Positions 1 to 9,971 of a stretch of 45,741 nucleotides of DNA are shown piece by piece; the first letter of the stretch is position 1, and each line of letters begins with the position of its first letter. The notes under the pieces are model-generated. The model saw only the letters and a list, made by a program, of their open reading frames with translations. It had not been told where the DNA came from and did not search any database. A program made the translations under genes and the position numbers. The stretch covers positions 1-45,741 of the forward strand of contig WTXI01000290.1 of the NCBI GenBank assembly GCA_022376515.1, read 5' to 3'. This DNA is from Lactifluus volemus. Taxonomy: Eukaryota > Basidiomycota > Agaricomycetes > Russulales > Russulaceae.

Positions 1-953
1 GTACTAGTCGTGCTCCTGCCATGCGTTCACTTCATATATCATACCATCAAACGTGTTCAAGGTTCGAGAGCGTAGAACTTGCCAGGAATTGGATTTCTAA
101 CGCCTCCATCTGACTTCTGATGGAGATGTCGTCCTTGCTGGTGACTGTCAATAAGATTTTCAATGCCTACCTGTACAAAGTGGTGCTCACGTGTCGGGTG
201 ACTCGGGCTAGTTTGTAATTAGCCTCTTTATGGTAGTCGGCAACTTTGTTGGTCAACCATCATTACAGTACCAGTATCATACCACTTCAACCAACACCGT
301 CACCTCCTAACCAACACGCACCCTCTTTTTTCTCGGTTTGTCTTCCGGGCGCAAAACCATGCATCGAAGCCACCCTTTCTTGCGACATGGGGATCCCATC
401 TAACATCCTTTCCCTCGCTTTCCTTCTACTTTCCGTTCCGATCCCAAAGTTCTTTGATCTTCATTGAAATGTATACAGTACGCGGTGCCTGCTTCTTTTG
501 CAGACCACTTACCATACTGCTCTGTGCAAGGGGCAAACGAATAATACTCGTATTCCGCAGCCGCCACCTTCCTGGTCTTGGTCCACTACATCAACTTCGC
601 TCCAGACACTTACACGTTTAGGGTCAGCCTCGCCCTTTTTACGTACCGATGGGTTATGAGGGCGAGAGCATGCAGTTTCCTGCAGGCTCATAGGCAGGCA
701 GACATGACCCACTCCAGTACGTCTTCTCGTTAATCTCCACATCGCGCGTTTCATGTCCATCTAAATGAGCGATCCCAAACAATTGACATTGTCTTTTCTT
801 TTCTGTCTAACAGGAAGGTATATACTTCTGCTTCGTACACTGAACTGCAGTAAGGGCCCTCCCCCCCCTACCACTCTCCCACCATGTTGTAGATTTCTTC
901 CCCCCTCTCGTCCACCTCGACGACCCCTCCCTCCGTTGTTCTGATCTTAAACG
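1..953. other. No supported gene
   Basis: This stretch has only short open frames, the longest being about 73 codons at 246-467 (+), with no recognisable motif. A pyrimidine-rich run around 860-930 lies just upstream of the ATG at 954, as is common in fungal promoters. I see no RNA gene or repeat here. Confidence 0.5.
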
Positions 954-1715
954 ATGAATTTTACTCGTGAAAATCACTCTACGCCTCTTCATACTCATCC
1001 ATTTCTATCGCCCTGGGAGCTACCACACCTTGGACCCCGAGATTTCACTGATATTTCTTTCACGAATGACCTTCTGGATCCCCAATTATTTGATGCCGAC
1101 CTTCCCTCACTCCCGCCGGTCCCTGTCGTCCACCCCCACGATTGGTCACAGTACTTGGTTGGACAAGGTGCGACCACCCAGCCCACTATCTTGAATGCAC
1201 CCCCACCACCTATCGTCCATCCTACCGTCGCCCCTCAATTCACATCTGATGGCACGTATCCCTCTTGACCCATCCCTCGGCGTCGTTCCCGACAGGTTCA
1301 AGCTCCGCACTGTTCGGCAGTGGCGAGAAGGCGGCGGTCTCTGGTATTTCACAGATTCCCATGCCCTCAGGACCGGCGCTGGCAGCATCTGCATTTGCGT
1401 CATCGCTGGCCAGGCCCATGGTTCCCGTATCGGGGACCGTCAATCTGCGCGCCCACATCCCCAATCATCGTGCTCCCCTGGAATGCGGACGCCACCACGG
1501 CCTCGGCTGCTGGGGCCGGTGCTTCCGCGCCCAGGGTGCAAAGACGCGCGCCCATTGACCGCTGCCGTTGCTGCAGGCGTGCTCACCCGTTCGTTCGCAT
1601 TTATGATGCTATTGAATGGGTTCGACCAGACGTGATGAAGATGATCGTCTATTTTAATTGGTCTTTGAACGCGGAGCAGGAGGCTCCCGAGTCGTGGGAA
1701 CCGCGTCGCGAATGA
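954..1715 (+). pseudogene. Proline-rich hypothetical protein with 'HPFVRI...WVRPD' C-terminal motif; frame disrupted or intron unresolved
   Basis: The ATG at 954 opens a 104-codon frame rich in Pro, His and Thr that stops at 1268. Farther down, in the same register, 1560-1715 encodes a conserved-looking tail containing HPFVRI, WVRPD and FNWSL, ending in a stop at 1715. The same tail ends the protein at 11793-12680 on the other strand, so the two are paralogues. Between them the most protein-like frame (Ser/Ala/Pro-rich, about 1295-1440) is in another register. A 44-nt intron at 1251-1294 would join the first two parts, but its donor is GC (gcacgt). No clean intron restores the final frame near 1440-1540. 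Either the gene has unusual splicing or it carries frameshifts. No known domain is recognised and the function is unknown. Confidence 0.45.
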
Positions 1716-2883
1716 AAGACACCACAGTTGGGCTAACACGCCATTTGCACTTCTGGAGACGTTATCTATCGTCTTATCGTGATTATATGGGAAGTTCACT
1801 TATTTTAATGAATTGAAATATTATTGGCCATTTAGTCTAGTTATTCGTGTATCTATCTAAATATTCGCATGTAATATAACTCAAATATTTATTTCGCGGG
1901 TCTGCCAGAGCGGATCGAACGTCTCGACTCATTTTTTTTACTGTGCTCGCGCTGGGTCGCCGTGGAGCGCTCGCCTAGCAGTAACCCCAGTGTTTCGATG
2001 GAGCGATCTGTACTCACTTGACCACCTTCGAACACGAGACTGCTGGTCGTGCATAATTTAAGGTAAAAAAAATATGGTTGTCACAGGGCGTAGGGCGCAA
2101 GTCGTGTGATCGCAAAACCGGAATTCCACCCCTTGCGTTTTTTAAAAAAAAAACTTGACAACTACAGACAAAATAGTGTCATACAGCAGCCTCAAGCACT
2201 TGGCTATCAATATACAGTTGACTATCTCATGATGCATAAGGGTTGTCCCGACCCTAAAGCCATGCATTTTCCCCTTATAGACCAATATGGTCCCACCCCG
2301 TGACCTATGCAGATGAGATTTATGCATTATCATGTTATGCATTATGAGATAGTCAACTGTAGATGTTTCAAACGAATGTTGAATCTCTCTTCTCTCTTAG
2401 CTCTCGACACTTTCACATTTTCATTTTCATTGCCGAGTGGCGATACGATGAATGGACTCGGATGACGACGACCAAAAAAAAGTCTATGTTTCTTCTCGAT
2501 CTCAGCTTCTCATAACTCCCGATCGTTTTTTTTTTTGCCCGAGCAAAGCTTCGACCGCGTCGACGCATTGCGCGTGCGCGGGGGATTCTCGCTTGGCACC
2601 ACGATCGTCCTCGTTGTGTGTGGACACAATACCACGTTTTGAATTGTTTTTTTTTGCGGTGATATGTGAAACTGTGTTTGTCCGTCGGTCTGTTTCTGCC
2701 CATGGTCGGACGTGTGGTTTGTAGTTGCCATGCTGCGCAGCGATATTGAGCCTCGTGTGAGATTGTTATGCTCCTGCGAGGGAGAGTACATGAGTGCATG
2801 ATATATATAAACAGGCCGGACGCTAAATTATAAGTCTTAACAACTACACAATGGTCAGGAAATTCTTTATAGTACATAAGACT
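1716..2883. other. Intergenic, AT-rich, contains one MITE
   Basis: No gene is supported. The 145-bp MITE at 2215-2359 lies here. Open frames around 2410-2880 on both strands are low-complexity, with poly-T/poly-A runs at 2526-2536 and 2646-2655. From about 2800 the sequence matches the region from about 36560, so this is where the large duplication starts, in the NLR-1 3' flank. Confidence 0.6.
2215..2359. mobile_element. 145-bp MITE with 25-bp terminal inverted repeats and TA target duplication
   Basis: The left end starts CAGTTGACTATCTCATGATG and continues to GCATAA. The right end (2335-2359), read on the minus strand, matches it at 24 of 25 positions. Each end is flanked by TA (2213-2214 and 2360-2361). 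Small size, long perfect-type inverted repeats, a TA duplication and no coding capacity are what a non-autonomous Tc1/mariner/pogo-type element shows. The autonomous partner is not in this window. Confidence 0.85.
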
Positions 2884-5800
2884 CTATTTGGGACCATATA
2901 CTGTAGCCCAGTTTGATCCGTGTACAAAGTTTGTCAGTTCAAGCCAAGTCTCATTCCTGCCTGCAATCCAAACAGTGTTAGATCTATGAAAATATGGCCT
3001 GTGAATCTGGGGGATCCATAAAAGAAGTTCCCCATCTTCCCCGCACATCCACCCATTGCTATCGATCAGGAATTTGTTCATTAGATCGATGTTCTCGACA
3101 TCTCCTACTCGGAGGTCATGTTTCTCCACGTGATCTGTGCGATCTTGTGAGGCCGTAATGCGCTGCTCGTCTAAAGTGAAAGCCACAGAGTCCATCGATT
3201 TAGTGAGTTCAGGAAGCGGTCTTGCTCCTGATGGGACATCCCATACACGAATCGTGTAATCTGTGGAGGCCGATGCAATGTGCTGCCCGTCTGGGGAAAA
3301 TGCGACCGAAAAGACCGCATCGCTGTGTCCGATAAATGGGCCCGCTACGACTTCCCCTGTTTTGGCATCCCACACGCAAATAGTGCGATCATCTGAGGCT
3401 GAGGCGATGCGCCGCCCGTCCGGCGAAAATGCAATCAAGTTGACCTCAAGGGTGTGTCCGGTGAATGGGCCTGCAAGAATCGTCCCTGTTGTGGCATTCC
3501 ACACACAAATTGTGTTATCTTTCGAGCCTGAGGCAATGCACTGTCCATCCGATGAGAATGCGACAGAATTGACCTGATCGGTGTGACCAATAAACGGGCC
3601 CGATACAGCCTTCTCCCCCGTTGTGGCATCCCACACGCGAATAGTACGATCGCTTGATGCCGACGCAATGCGCTGCCCGTCCGGCGAGAACGCAACAGAT
3701 CTGACCCAACCGGGACATCCAGTAAACGGGCCCGCCACGACCTCTCCTGTTGTGGCATCCCAAACACGAATAGAGGGATCGGAGGAGCCTGAGACGATGC
3801 GCCGCCCGTCTGAAGAGAATGCGACTGTGTTGACAGAATTGGTGTGTCCAGTAAATATGCCCACGACCTCTCCTGTTGTGGCATTCCACACGCGAATCGT
3901 TTTATCTGCTGAACCCGACGCAATGAGTTGTCCATCCGGTGAGAATATTACAGAACCGAGCCATTTTGTGTGTCCAGTGAATGGACCCGCTACGAGCTCT
4001 CCTGTTGCGGCATCCCACACGCAAATTGTTTGATCAAACGAGGCCGAGGCGATGCGCTTCCCGTTCGGCGAAAATGCAACAGAAGTGATCCAATCAGTGT
4101 GACCAGTAAACGGGCCTGCTACTACCTCTCCTGTTGCGACACGCCACACACGAATCGTGAGATCAAACGAGGACGATGTGATGCGTTGCCTGTCCGGAGA
4201 GAATGCAGCAGAAAAAACTTGGTCGGCATGACCAATAAGCGGGCCCGCTACAACCTCCCCCGTTGTAGCATCCCACACACGGATCGTGCAATCGTCCGAG
4301 GCTGAGGCAATGAGCTTCCCGTCTGGCGAGAACGCAACATCATTGACCTCATCGATGTGTCCAGTAAACGGGCCTGCTATGATCTGTCCTGTTGTAGCAT
4401 CCCATACGCGAATTGTGCAATCTGCGGAGGCCGAGGCTATGCACTGTCCGTCTGGGGAGAATGCAATAGATGTAACGTTATCGGTGTGTCCAGTAAACGG
4501 GCCCGCTCTGACACCCCCTGTTGCGGCATCCCATACGCGAATCGTACGATCATCCGAGGCTGATGCGATGCGCTGGCCGTCCGGCGAGAATGCAACGGAT
4601 CTGACCCAATCGGTATGTCCAGTGAATGGGCCTACTAGAAGCTCTCCTGTTGCAGCATCCCACACGCGAATCGTACAATCGTCTGAAGCCGATGCAATGC
4701 GCTTCCCGTCCGGCGAGAATGCAACAGATCTGATCCAATCGGTATGTTCAGTAAACGGGCCCGCGACGACCTCTCCTGTTGTGGCATCCCAGACGCGAAT
4801 CGTCTTATCTCCCGAGCCCGAGGTGATGCGCAGCCCGTCTGGCGAGAATGCGATTGAATTGACATTATCGGTGTGCCCAGTAAAGGGGCCTGCTACGAAC
4901 TCTCCTGTTGTAGCATCCCATACACGAATTGTGTGATCTCGTGAGCCTGACGCAATGCGTAGTCCATCCGGTGAGAATTTGACAACCTCGACTGACTTGT
5001 CATGTGCCCGGATCGTCATTTCCAATGGTGGCCAACGAGATAACTGCCCGCGCTCCAAAGACAATGTGTGGGGAAATAGACCAACGTAATGCTTGACGAT
5101 AAGGGAAGAGGATGGAGCGAATGGCAGCGCGGATATATATATATGCGGAGCGCTCCTTGCCATAGCCATTCCAAAGTACCGCACAAATGCGGTCCCATCA
5201 TTCACAAATGCCAAAACATTCTCCACTTCTGCTTGGGAAGCCTTTTGAAAATCCACGCAATAGTCACTACATGTCATATTGAGCTATGGCATGTACATAC
5301 CTTCGGCTGGTCAGACCGCAACCATGTCTTCAAGGACGATAATGCTGGCGAAGCAAGAGCCACACCACATTTAATGCTAAGCACTTCTAGCCAAAACAGA
5401 AACTTGGTCTCGAAGAAAGATCGAAGTTTCGCGAGGAGGTTGTGCTCGAAAGCAACATGTTCCAGATGATCGTCCCAAAAAAAGCAGGCATACGATAGGG
5501 CGTGTGGAATGTGTTTAGTGATTCGAGAGGGAAGATCTGATACATCGCTGTTGGCGATATATGACGACTCCAGTTCGCAGATGTTGAACCTAAGTTTGTC
5601 GAGCATTATAGAAAGGCAGGAGTGCGCCAACTGACGGTGGGCATCTTCAAGATCCACATAAAATACCTCGCTCTTCCTGCTGGTCAGAAAGTCGCGGAAT
5701 GATGTATGGAGAGGAACGATGGGGCGTGTTTGATCCGTTGAAGTGACGTTACTCAGCAGCGAGCCGAGGTGACGGAGAATTTTAACAACCCGATCAGAGT

Positions 5801-8474
5801 CGGGATCCTCGAGTTCGACGTGAACTGTGGGTGCGTGGCATCGTAGAGTGATCAACGAACTGATGGAGAAGGGTTCCATCGCGGCCAAGAGCTGTCCCAT
5901 GACAGACCGAAACACCATCTGGGCTTCATTTGATTTGAAGTATTCTTTCAGGACTTCTTCGTACAAGTTGTCCAACAGGCCCTCTCCACTGCGACCTCGA
6001 GATTGTCCCAACAGGCGCCGTACGCACTCGTCGTTGCTTAGCCCGAGGCTATCAGTGCTCTCTATGAACCCACATGCAACGGCTGCCCACTGAAACAGGC
6101 CCTCGGCCGATTTCGCTAATTTGGCACCATAGACTTCGAACACGTCCTCGGGAAGCTCGCTCCGAAGGTAGACCCCAATATCTTGCTCCGTATTGGCAGC
6201 CAGTTGGGAATCATCCATATACAGGGTATAGACGGACTGTGCGTTAGCAAACGCAGGTTCGATCCCATTCTCCAGCCTTGAGGTGATAAGGATGCGAAAG
6301 TTTGGGGGGAGGTCGATGAGACGTCGAGCAAGAAATGTGTGTACTCCGTTCTTGCCCATTATCGCACCACTCTCATCCAATGCATCGATGACAATTAAAA
6401 TTGGACTGGGAAGCGGCAGATTCTTCAGCGGGTCGACGAGGAGGGATTCAAAAAGAGTGCGATAGTCTCGGGTACAACAAAGAGACGGGTTCTCCTTAAG
6501 GACCCTCCCGAGGGCGAGCTTGAACGCAGGATAGCGATAGGAAAGGTCCCGAGCAAGCGTCGTGAACAGCTGGTAAACCTCGTCCTTCGACTGCTCTTTC
6601 CGTACAAAAGCGAAGTAAGAGCCGAGACCCTTTCTGTCGAAGCGGCGTGCGACCTCGTGTGCAATCGCAGACTTTCCTGTGCCTGCCTGGCCAAGGAGAA
6701 CCAGCCCACGTTCAGATTTCGGATTCTCGACCCATTTGACGATATGATCTAAGAAATCTTCGCGTGTACCCGGAAGACACCGTTTCTCATCGCCGTATCG
6801 CCAACCTCCCTTATAAGGCAGTTCTCTGATTATGGCGCCCAGTTCTGTGATCCCTTTGTCAGATCGACGATCCAAAGACCATGTACTCGTGACTATGAAA
6901 ATTGCATACCAGCTTCTAGCACGGCAACCTCGGTGGTGAGAGCAGCTCGGGCGAGGAAATTGTCTCGCAGTCCGACGAGGCTGGTGCGATACTGATCTAT
7001 ATTCTCATCAACTTGGCCGAAAATACTCTTCAAAGTCCGCTTTCCTGAAAATCACATGTTTATAAATGACCAAACGAGAGAGGCCAAGATGACGTACCAA
7101 CTTTCACATCCTCCGCATATAATCTGATAAATAAGGCACATTCAGCGACGCATTCCAGCATCTTTTCAAGGATTGTTGCTTGCTTTGACTCTGGCTTGAT
7201 GCTCCGCAAAATGTCGGCCTCTTCTGCGAAGTCAAATGCATCACGTATCACCTCAAGCAGTGTTTGGATGTTATTGTCACGCTGAATCTGCTTTAGCAAG
7301 GTCTGGCGCCAAAGTAAGTAAAAAAGGGATTGCCAGGATAAGAAAACGCACCACGGGGATCGTTGAGAGTACACTGCATGCCAGACTTGCGAAGGGGTTT
7401 AGCTGAGGATCGGACGTTAGCCCAGGACGGATGGACGAAGACGATACGTGAGGGCCTACTGAGGCGATTGGAGCGACGGTGTCCATCACCCACTTGATGG
7501 CAGTAACAGCACTTTCCCATGTCTTTATCGTATCGATGACATTGATGGCTTCCTCGGCACGACTGATCGCAGTACGGGACATCTCCGTCTGGCTCTCCGC
7601 TATTGGTCGCACAAGCGAACCACTCTTGATGGGAAGGGCATCGTTCCTGGTTGAAATGGAATCCGCCGTGGATTGCATTGCTTCATTTCTGGATTGGACA
7701 ATATGACGCATAGCACCTCCTTCAGCAACAGGGTTGTTCAAATCGGCCATTTCGGCCGCTGTGGGACTCGGGGTGTTGACTGCTACAGTCACAGAGGAAC
7801 TTGCGATTGCTGACATGCTGATAGTTAACACCATGGCAGGCTCTCCTGAGTTTCTGGCATGTCCGCCGGTGCTGACCAAAACAATATCAAGTTCTTCATA
7901 TAGAACGCTTAGCCAGATGCACGAGTAACAGTTCTAAGAGACAGACGAACCGTGTCGGGGTTCACAGGTGATCTCCTGCACTCCAACAAGGATGTCTGTC
8001 GTCATGGCCTTTTTCGCATACAGAGATATTGTCATATGAGACTGTGGTTGTACAAGACTGCAAGAGATTCAGTTTGCACATAGGAATAAGAATTTGACAT
8101 GTCTCACAATGCGTCGACGTCCTCGTTCCATTCTACGCGTTGCGCTACCGTCCGCACAGGTCGTGACTGCCACTTTCTCTCCCCATATGTCACAGTAGCA
8201 TAAAATCGTTTGTTTTCGCCAAGGAGGGTCTTGAGATGGGGAATGTTGTGTCCTCTGATGACTAACAGAGGACAAAAAATTAAGTACTTGTCAGAGAGGA
8301 TGCATAAAGATACGTACCGGTCACCCGAAGAGGGAGAAAAAAACTTGGTTGACTTTCGCTGGTTTGTGGGCGAGTGGTGGGCTGTATTTCAGAGTTTTGA
8401 GGACCTGGGCTATAGTAGTGATCAATCGAGAAGTAAACTGAGCATGAGAGATCGGCATACGAATTTGGGACCAT
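2884..8474 (-). CDS. NLR-1: C2-NACHT-WD40(x14) STAND receptor, 1716 aa, 9 exons
   Basis: This is an intracellular NOD-like receptor of the fungal NWD/HET-E type, expected to bind nucleotide through NACHT and ligand through WD40. Minus-strand exons: 8461-8474, 8318-8409, 8108-8261, 7951-8057, 7352-7893, 7098-7302, 6910-7044, 5301-6844, 2884-5241. They sum to 5151 nt, and introns are 48-65 nt. The start is a 14-nt exon (ATG at 8474), chosen because the same structure also works in NLR-2. Residues about 30-150 look like a C2 domain (LPLRVTVIRGHNIP, FYATVTYGE, VEWNEDVD). A helical region follows to about 415. The Walker A motif is GQAGTGKS at 468-475 and Walker B is ILIVIDALDESG at 565-576. A linker runs from 932 to 1009, then fourteen WD40 repeats of about 43 aa from about 1010, then a C-terminal tail. 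Walker motifs and all frames are intact. The C2 assignment is by pattern and less certain than NACHT/WD40. Confidence 0.93.
3211..5045 (-). repeat. 14 tandem near-identical WD40 repeats (129-bp unit) in NLR-1
   Basis: Each unit follows the pattern GHTxxVxSVAFSPDGxxIASxSxDxTIRVWDATTGEVVAGPFT, broken here by variable positions. All 14 sit in one exon. Repeat 9 lacks one residue near its end (GEVVGIFT), and the same repeat is short in NLR-2. The antisense strand is therefore also open over long stretches; those antisense frames are not genes. Confidence 0.9.
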
Positions 8475-9001
8475 ATTTGCATTCGTGGCTCTTAAGTGCC
8501 TTCCGTAGACTGAAATACAGAGTGCTGTACAGGTAAGAGTGACGCTCGGTGCCCTTTTTGGGTTCAATAATGCTCAGGCACTTGCACCACTACTGTACAG
8601 TCCAAACCTAAACATCCGACATGGCGCTGGTCCTCCGTCCTTTCAAAATAAAGGAGCTTATAGATATGTGAAGCGTTCCTTGATGTAACCATCCCACAAA
8701 GTAACACAAACTACATTACCTTACTTGCAAAGTATTCAGTGCGGTCGTAATTCGACCCGTGCCTTGAAAAATCCGGCTTGGCTATTTGTGTGCCTTGCTG
8801 AATTCTGGTTCGTGATTGGATAGGATTTTTTCCAATATTTGAAATTGTTTCCAATAGAGGTTACCATGGCGTGTTCTAGTCAGTACATTTTTTCAATACA
8901 GATGATCCCCCCTACGCAAGCAAGTCCATGTCGGCGCCATCGGCATTTCTAGTGAGTAAGTTACAACTTGTTATTTGGGCTGTCACGTGACCATGGCCCT
9001 G
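8475..9001. promoter_or_regulatory. Spacer between AGPAT-A stop and NLR-1 start (likely NLR promoter plus AGPAT 3' flank)
   Basis: The acyltransferase ends at 9002 and the NLR starts at 8474 on the same strand, so these 527 bp must hold the NLR promoter and the acyltransferase terminator. The stretch about 8570-8700 ('CATCCGACATGGCGCTGGT' region) recurs at about 34720-34820 and 42320-42410, that is, after all three acyltransferase copies. No specific box is claimed. Confidence 0.55.
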
Positions 9002-9971
9002 TTAGCGCTTTGCCTTATCGGCCTCGTCGTGGGGCGGTGGTGGGGCACTCGGATCGGAAATCTCGCGTAATACATGAAGCATCTGCTCGCGAACGCAAAC
9101 AGAGAGTTCGCCAACATCTGCAGTCGTCAAACCGTCTGTTGAAATCGGTGGGAGCACTGAAGATTTGAAAGTGTAAATACTAGTAGGTGCTCACGCACGC
9201 AAGAGGATCCCTTCACACCTCTCACTTTCAAAGTGCCAGCGTTGAAAGCACCCTTGTGGTACATGTTCCAGTGATTCTCGAATACCACGGGGACAACCGG
9301 AAGGCCTGCCTGTACAGCAACGTGAAAGGCACCCTTCTTGAATGGTCGCATATCATGGCAAGGGCGTGAGGTACACGTCCCTTCTGGGAAAACCCAGATC
9401 GAAGTGTGATGCTTCTTTATTTCCTCTCCGGCAGCTTGAAGTGACTGTACGGCGACCGCGCTGTTGCCGCGATCCACAAACACTGCACCTCCGGCTTGCA
9501 GGAATTGGCCAAAGAACGGAATGTACTTGAGTGACATTTTGGACATCACTCGGGTGCCCTTCGGGATCACGCTGTCTGTGTGATCAGAGCCACGGAGAAG
9601 GATATGGGACTTGTTACGCACGCTGTAAGGGGGAATACATCCATCATACTTTGATGATTTCCTATGAATACGCAAGGGCATACTTGGAGATGTTCCTTTC
9701 CTTCTACTACTATGCGTAGCCCAGACAGCCTACTGAAAATAGCATGAAAAGTCCGGGCGAAAACGAAGTTGACATCGTATCGCCTGCCTAGCAGGTAGAG
9801 AGGAAGTGCTGAGCAAAGTGCCACTGAAGAGCAAATTACGACGGTGCTGAGATATAGAAGGTTGCAGAGGTAATATCTGGTGAGAGGAGATGAGTGAGAG
9901 GCGCGGTGTAGCAGGTAGGATGGGAGGCCAACATAGGCCAGTGCCTTCACGATAAGCAAGACGAAGGACAT
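9002..9971 (-). CDS. AGPAT-A: 1-acyl-sn-glycerol-3-phosphate acyltransferase (PlsC/SLC1 family), 293 aa, 3 exons
   Basis: The family transfers an acyl chain to lysophosphatidic acid, making phosphatidic acid in the ER or lipid-droplet membrane. Minus-strand exons are 9622-9971, 9195-9571 and 9002-9156 (882 nt), with introns of 50 and 38 nt. The ATG at 9971 (MSFVLLIVKAL) is shared by all three copies. Two N-terminal hydrophobic segments (about 2-20 and 30-52) precede the catalytic motif NHQSMMD (NHx4D). The glycerol-phosphate-binding motif reads FPEGTC instead of the usual FPEGTR, because the codon is TGT where copies B and C have CGT. The later GLPVVPVVFEN motif is present. Yeast Slc1 is about 300 aa, so length fits. 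The Arg-to-Cys change could lower or abolish activity. Confidence 0.9.

Noticed and set aside
3263..4936. Long open frames antisense to the WD40 repeats (also 36982-38690)
   Set aside because: They are shadows created by the repetitive coding sequence; they repeat with the 129-bp unit and have no start or motif of their own.
3211..5045. CRISPR-like or satellite array
   Set aside because: The periodicity is the 43-residue WD40 unit within one long open exon.
2884..6875. WD40 ORF and NACHT ORF as two separate genes
   Set aside because: A 59-nt intron with gtatgt donor (5242-5300) joins them in frame, and the same junction is present in NLR-2 (38996-39054).
8069..8275. Separate small gene upstream of the NLR (also 41791-41997)
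   Set aside because: Read in the proper frame this is an exon of the NLR C2-like region (8108-8261; 41830-41983); the listed frame is a shadow.
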